Below are positions 60,444-64,000 of a stretch of 64,000 nucleotides of DNA, piece by piece. This stretch comes from Desulforhabdus amnigena (GTDB lineage Bacteria > Desulfobacterota > Syntrophobacteria > Syntrophobacterales > Syntrophobacteraceae): contig NZ_BSDR01000001.1 in assembly GCF_027925305.1 (NCBI RefSeq), positions 709,001 through 773,000 of the forward strand, given 5' to 3'. The translations under genes were made by a program, and so were the position numbers. The notes below the pieces were generated by a model, which saw only the letters and a program-made list of their open reading frames with translations, ran no database searches and was not told the origin of the DNA. Within the stretch, counting starts at the first letter, position 1, and every line of letters starts with the position of its first letter.

Positions 60444-61607
60444 CTAACGCAGGTAAGCTCCGATTTGCCCTGCTCCGTTGAGAAGAGCAACCGCTTCCGC
60501 GCTTCGTATTTCTTCTATTCTTCCTCCCATGTCCAAGGCCCGTTCCGAGGCTGGCCATATGACATCTTCGATTTCCGTGAGGGGTTTTGAACAATAGGGG
60601 CATAGTTTATCCGATGGAGAATGGTCTAAAAGGACGTCGCATCCAGCGCAGTGATAGCCATTCATTCGAAGACCGTTTGGATAGACCAGCCGGTATACGC
60701 GCCCCTGATTGATGGCATCCAGCGTGGCGTCGAAGCCTAAAACAGCCTTCACTCCCGTGGCCTTGCTCTTGTGTGCGGTGGTGATGAGGTCCTGAACGAG
60801 GGACGCTTCCTGTTCCTTTTCAAGCTGTTCGATGAGCGGGAAGGCGGCATCGAAAACCTCATTGCTTTTGGCGGTGACGGAGACTCTGATTCGGTCCACC
60901 ACTCGTGCACTCACTGTTTTGGGGAGCAACCTCTGCAGCTCTGCCGTAACTTCCTCCGGCCCACCCAGCAAAATGCGGTCGATATCATATTCAAACATAA
61001 TATCGTGCAAGGTGTCTGAAACGTTTTTCAGAAACTCTTCACTCCACTTAGCGGCTCTTCTTTGGAAAATCATCTGAGATCGCATATGATCGCTTCCAGC
61101 CGCGCTGCGGTGTTTCACAGGAGGTTCCTGAAAAATATCGGAGATTTCATCGATTTCACCCATGGAAATCAGGAAGAACCGCGCCTTTTCGCGATCGGCG
61201 ACGACAACGCCGTACCGTTCATATTCGTTTCTTGCTTCCAGGAGGGGCCGAATATAGGGAGAACCGCCGTACCATGCCTGATTGGCAAAACGGATGGGAA
61301 GATCCTCTTCAAAAAAGAAGGATTCGGAAACGTCGCAAAAGAGTACAAGGCTTCTTCCCTTTGCAATGTGAAACTCGGTTTTGCGTCTGGCCCATTCAGC
61401 ATCTTCCTGGAAATGTCTAAGCTGGTTTTCATCTGTGATCTGAGATTCAAGGTTTTTCAAAATTCCATCCAGGGAGACCTTGTACCCCCCCCGCAGGTTG
61501 ACCGGATTTGCGGGGTCCAAGTTCAAATACAGACTCAATACAGGAGAATCCTCTCGACCCTTACGTTCCTTGAGTTCCTGAATCGTTTGCGGTTGAAGCA
61601 CCTTCAT
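60444..61607 (-). CDS. Bacterial eRF1-like protein (baeRF family)
   Basis: A 387-residue cytosolic protein. The middle (about 130-260) resembles eRF1 domain 2 (YGVVVADREKARFFLISMG), the C-terminal part resembles eRF1 domain 3 (DIDRILLGGPEEVTAEL, VKAVLGFDATLDAINQGRVYRLV), and a zinc-ribbon CAGC...CPYC lies at about 324-345. Such bacterial homologues of eukaryotic release factors are proposed to act on stalled or hibernating ribosomes, but are little studied. The start has GGGAGGA upstream; a clear terminator follows. Confidence 0.8.
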   Translation of the reverse strand: MKVLQPQTIQELKERKGREDSPVLSLYLNLDPANPVNLRGGYKVSLDGILKNLESQITDENQLRHFQEDAEWARRKTEFHIAKGRSLVLFCDVSESFFFEEDLPIRFANQAWYGGSPYIRPLLEARNEYERYGVVVADREKARFFLISMGEIDEISDIFQEPPVKHRSAAGSDHMRSQMIFQRRAAKWSEEFLKNVSDTLHDIMFEYDIDRILLGGPEEVTAELQRLLPKTVSARVVDRIRVSVTAKSNEVFDAAFPLIEQLEKEQEASLVQDLITTAHKSKATGVKAVLGFDATLDAINQGRVYRLVYPNGLRMNGYHCAGCDVLLDHSPSDKLCPYCSKPLTEIEDVIWPASERALDMGGRIEEIRSAEAVALLNGAGQIGAYLR

Positions 61608-62343
61608 CGCTTATTCCTCCCTCTGTTGAGTTGTTGGTCCTCCTGAATGCTTATCATGCATCCCTCTGCTCACGCCTTGCCCGTTGCATTTCTTCCGGCA
61701 GGCGCTTTTCTTAATGACCCATGAACATTCAGCGGTTCCCATTAGGGGGATTGTCCTTGCGGCAACGGGCCAACCCGCCCGTCTCGTCTCGATTTCCGAC
61801 CGAAGGAGAGATCCTTCTTCCATTTCAGGCAAAACTGCCTAGCGGCACCTCTGACAGCGTATTGAATCCCAAAATTTTTGCAGCCTCCTCTTTTGAAGTG
61901 GAAATCTGTTTGAGTGTTGAGATACGAAGAGATGTGAGACGTTTTTTGAGTTTACAAGATTCCTCCTTTATTCTAAACCCCTTGTGAACCAAAACGAGCT
62001 CCGTATCGAATGGGGCGGTTCATTTAAAATGGTCCAAAGAGAGAAGGGATTGTCAAAGAAGCTTTGTTTGTTCAACCTACCATAATCCGATTTAAAAATT
62101 CAGCTATATTTATCTGTATAATCACCATGATCACAGGCGCAATAGCAAGCAGAAGAACCTGCCGCCGTTCCTCGACTGATAACCGTTCGCTGCACAGGAC
62201 ACAGAGAGTGCGGAGAATAAAGAAAATTCAAAAACTTGCGATATCTGCGTAATCTGCGGATATGCCCATATCGCGTGTTTTGTTGAGAAGGACAGGGCGG
62301 AGCGTTTGAACCTTCATGAGTGGTAAGAGCCCAAAGGATACGG
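61608..62343. other. Long intergenic region
   Basis: About 735 bases between the divergent eRF1-like and MksF-like genes. Open frames here are short with no ribosome sites. The only structured part seen is the diverged repeat at 62180-62262 and an adjoining GCGATAT/ATATCGC pair. Confidence 0.5.
62180..62262 (+). repeat. Dispersed intergenic repeat, copy B
   Basis: Aligned with the reverse complement of 46711-46810: ATAACCGTTCGCTGC..., AGAGTGCGGAGAATAAAG, AAAATTCAAAA and ATCTGCGTAATCTGCGGAT. Copy A has an extra about 15 bases in the middle. It is non-coding. Confidence 0.45.
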
Positions 62344-63672
62344 ATGGCGGTCGAAACACCACAGGCAAATCAACACGGCATCGTACAAAAGTTGCACTTT
62401 CTTATGGGACGTTTCCCAAAGGGAATGGATTTGAGCCGGGAAGATCTTGCATTGGCCGGCTGGCTCTATTTCTATGAATTGGAAACACGGTCTCAGGGGA
62501 TCTCCGAATCGGACATCAGGTGGCTGATTCCAGAGGCGGGTAAGCACCTGAAGTTGAATATGGAATCTGCACAAATGCCTCAGGTGGTCCAGAGGTTGAT
62601 GCGGTTCGGTGTCTTGAGACTCACCATTACAGACAGTAAAAGGAAGGGATACTGCCTGACGCGACTGGGCCGAAGCCTGGCGAAAAACTTGATCGAAGAA
62701 ACGGATTATAGTTCTGAACAGTTGAATGTACTGTTGAATTCCGCCCTTCGTGAGGTGGATGCCATTCTGAAAGAAGGTGGAGGTACCCTCCTGCAATACC
62801 TGCAGCATGTTTTTCTGGGGACCATACGGGAAAAAGTGGAATTCAAACTCCTGGCCATCGAAGAAGATTTGGCGGAACGCAAAAGGGACGTACGACGAGC
62901 CTATTCAGGAAGGAATGAAACGGACTTTGAAAGTGCAATCAGGAATATACAATATTGTCGAACGGCTCTGACGGAGCTCGTGGATGCCGTGCAGGAGTCT
63001 TCGGCTTGTGTGCGTCTGGAAGGACTCTTGCACAGTTGTATGAATGAAGGACAGGCGCCTGAACTGAGTGATATCCTGGAGCAGTCTCTGCATTTCATTT
63101 ATATCCTTCGGAGCCGGGTGGATGTGATGTTGAAAGATGTCGTCCTTTTTATACACGACTGTGTCGCATTCCGCTCTCTTGCGTTTACGGTGGATTCCCG
63201 GGATCGCCTGCGGCGCATTCAGGAAAGGATAATCGCTCATGCCCTGGAGCATGAAATCCGTATGCCGCTCCTTGAACCTCCCCAGCTGCCTCGATTGGAT
63301 TTCAAGTGGAATCCTCAGGTTCGGGAAAGGCAAGTGGTTCTTGACGTTCAACGGTTAAAGACACTTGAAGCTTATTCCCCTCCTGAGCTGCCTCCCGTGG
63401 AGCCTGCCTGGAAAGAGCCCCTTCTGGAACTGGCCAGAAAAGAGTGGAAAACCTTGTCCCGGCATGGAAAGGTCGATTTTGGGGAATGGGTGCGAAGGCT
63501 TGGTGATAAGATACCGGAATCTTGTGAGAGCCCACCCCTTGCGGTCTGGTATCTCAGCCAGGATTGGCCGAAATGGATACCCAAAATCACGCTGGAGCAT
63601 CAAAAAGGTGTTTGGGTGCCGCTGGGTGAAGAGTGGATGATGGAGGCGTTTTTTATCGTTCCTGTCCCTTGA
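62344..63672 (+). CDS. MksF/JetA-like condensin kleisin subunit (probable)
   Basis: A 442-residue, mostly helical soluble protein. I read it as the kleisin-type first gene of an MksFEB or Wadjet (JetABCD) operon: winged-helix-like N-terminus (about 10-115; DLSREDLALAGWLYFY, LTRLGRSLAKNL), long helical middle, and a C-terminal part ending WVPLGEEWMMEAFF. The main support is the next gene, whose N-terminus resembles MksE/JetB. Start ATG 62344 has AAAGGA upstream (GTG 62320 also open). MksB/JetC and any JetD nuclease lie beyond the window. Confidence 0.6.
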   Translation: MAVETPQANQHGIVQKLHFLMGRFPKGMDLSREDLALAGWLYFYELETRSQGISESDIRWLIPEAGKHLKLNMESAQMPQVVQRLMRFGVLRLTITDSKRKGYCLTRLGRSLAKNLIEETDYSSEQLNVLLNSALREVDAILKEGGGTLLQYLQHVFLGTIREKVEFKLLAIEEDLAERKRDVRRAYSGRNETDFESAIRNIQYCRTALTELVDAVQESSACVRLEGLLHSCMNEGQAPELSDILEQSLHFIYILRSRVDVMLKDVVLFIHDCVAFRSLAFTVDSRDRLRRIQERIIAHALEHEIRMPLLEPPQLPRLDFKWNPQVRERQVVLDVQRLKTLEAYSPPELPPVEPAWKEPLLELARKEWKTLSRHGKVDFGEWVRRLGDKIPESCESPPLAVWYLSQDWPKWIPKITLEHQKGVWVPLGEEWMMEAFFIVPVP

Positions 63673-63760
63673 GGGTTCAAGGCGTGGGATGGATGAGTGG
63701 AGCGAAACCCAAAACAATGGAACTGATCATCTGACAATGTCGAATTAGGAGTGGTTCATT

Positions 63761-64000
63761 TTGGGAAGTTACGATCGAAAGGAGAACCCGCAGGAGGAAG
63801 ATGCTTTTCTGGTTCTATGGAAAAGGCCGGATTCCGCCCAAAAGGTCGTTCATTCATTGTTGGGAGGCAGGCATATCGATCCCTACCTGGCCGAGGAATT
63901 CCAATTCCTGGAAAACCATCCATCGGCGTGGGAAAAGTTTTTTCAATGGATGGGGTATAGATTGAGACGCAGTGAACTGGGTGGGAATCCTTTCTTTTAC
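63761..64000 (+). CDS. MksE/JetB-like condensin subunit, N-terminal part (cut by window edge)
   Basis: An open frame from TTG 63761 (AGGAGTGG upstream) to the window end, 80 codons. The stretch LLGGRHIDPYLAEEFQFLE and WEKFFQWMGYRLRRSELGG matches the start of MksE/JetB winged-helix (KITE-type) subunits as I remember them: a short GxxI motif, an acidic helix, then a beta-hairpin ending NPFFY. It follows the MksF-like gene by 88 bases on the same strand. The call cannot be completed without the rest of the gene. Confidence 0.6.
   Translation, partial: MGSYDRKENPQEEDAFLVLWKRPDSAQKVVHSLLGGRHIDPYLAEEFQFLENHPSAWEKFFQWMGYRLRRSELGGNPFFY

Noticed and set aside
61721-61987. Small ORFs in the long gap at 61.6-62.3 kb
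   Set aside because: They have no ribosome sites, and their composition and the repeat nearby suggest non-coding DNA.
1-64000. CRISPR array, tRNA, rRNA or prophage
   Set aside because: No regularly spaced direct repeats, no tRNA cloverleaf or rRNA-like stretch, and no phage structural or integrase gene were seen.

Overview
The window looks like part of the chromosome of a sulfate-reducing or syntrophic Desulfobacterota bacterium, probably of the Syntrophobacter/Desulfacinum/Desulforhabdus kind. The reasons are a complete Qrc-type quinone reductase locus (pentahaem cytochrome, molybdopterin-family protein, four-cluster Fe-S protein, NrfD-like membrane protein), a SulP sulfate-type permease, a TauE/SafE exporter with its small membrane partner and a DUF4881-type lipoprotein, and many sigma-54 promoters and sigma-54 regulators. 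The genus is inference. I saw no rRNA, tRNA, CRISPR array, prophage or transposase gene.

Layout. 0-8.7 kb: folP (cut by the window edge) and ftsH on the minus strand, an amidohydrolase, a three-domain VKOR/SurA-like/DsbA-like thiol oxidoreductase behind a sigma-54 promoter, a membrane-anchored J-like protein, a membrane cytochrome c and a glycine-zipper lipoprotein. 9.2-13.7 kb: a likely operon of a secreted caspase-like/FGE-fold protein, a DUF4384-like secreted protein and a CHASE2 adenylate cyclase. 13.7-19.0 kb: qrcDCBA on the minus strand. 19.5-36.5 kb: nuclease-fold and nitrilase-fold enzymes, a MoeA-PBP fusion, a PflX-like radical SAM protein, a PAS/sigma-54 activator, a NifX-like protein, a dCache histidine kinase and receiver, a SulP permease with an unusual inserted domain, a kinase-like/BON/receiver fusion, a small HisKA protein, three receiver-only proteins (one a pseudo-receiver), a CBS protein and a DASS permease. 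36.8-46.6 kb: two very similar SLC13/ArsB-NhaD-type permeases flanking a universal stress protein and a NarX/NarL-type pair, then a CLC transporter. 47-58.9 kb: three more histidine kinases, receiver-only proteins, an NtrC-type regulator, and a TauE/SafE operon. 59-62 kb: a TraB-family protein and a bacterial eRF1-like protein on the minus strand. 62.3-64 kb: what looks like the first two genes of an MksFE(B)/Wadjet-type condensin operon, cut by the right edge.

How it fits together. From 21 to 59 kb, six anion-type transporters alternate with six histidine kinases, eight stand-alone receivers plus one fused receiver, and only two DNA-binding response regulators. This is best read as a regulatory island for anion (sulfate, sulfite or organic acid) uptake and export. 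Four strong sigma-54 promoters have different palindromes upstream. One palindrome core is repeated as an identical 20-mer next to the NtrC-type gene and upstream of the TauE promoter, so the local NtrC protein is the prime candidate regulator. Another sigma-54 promoter fires into a very short terminator-bounded segment that may be a small RNA or attenuator. Several palindromic or terminal-inverted-repeat elements sit between the genes.
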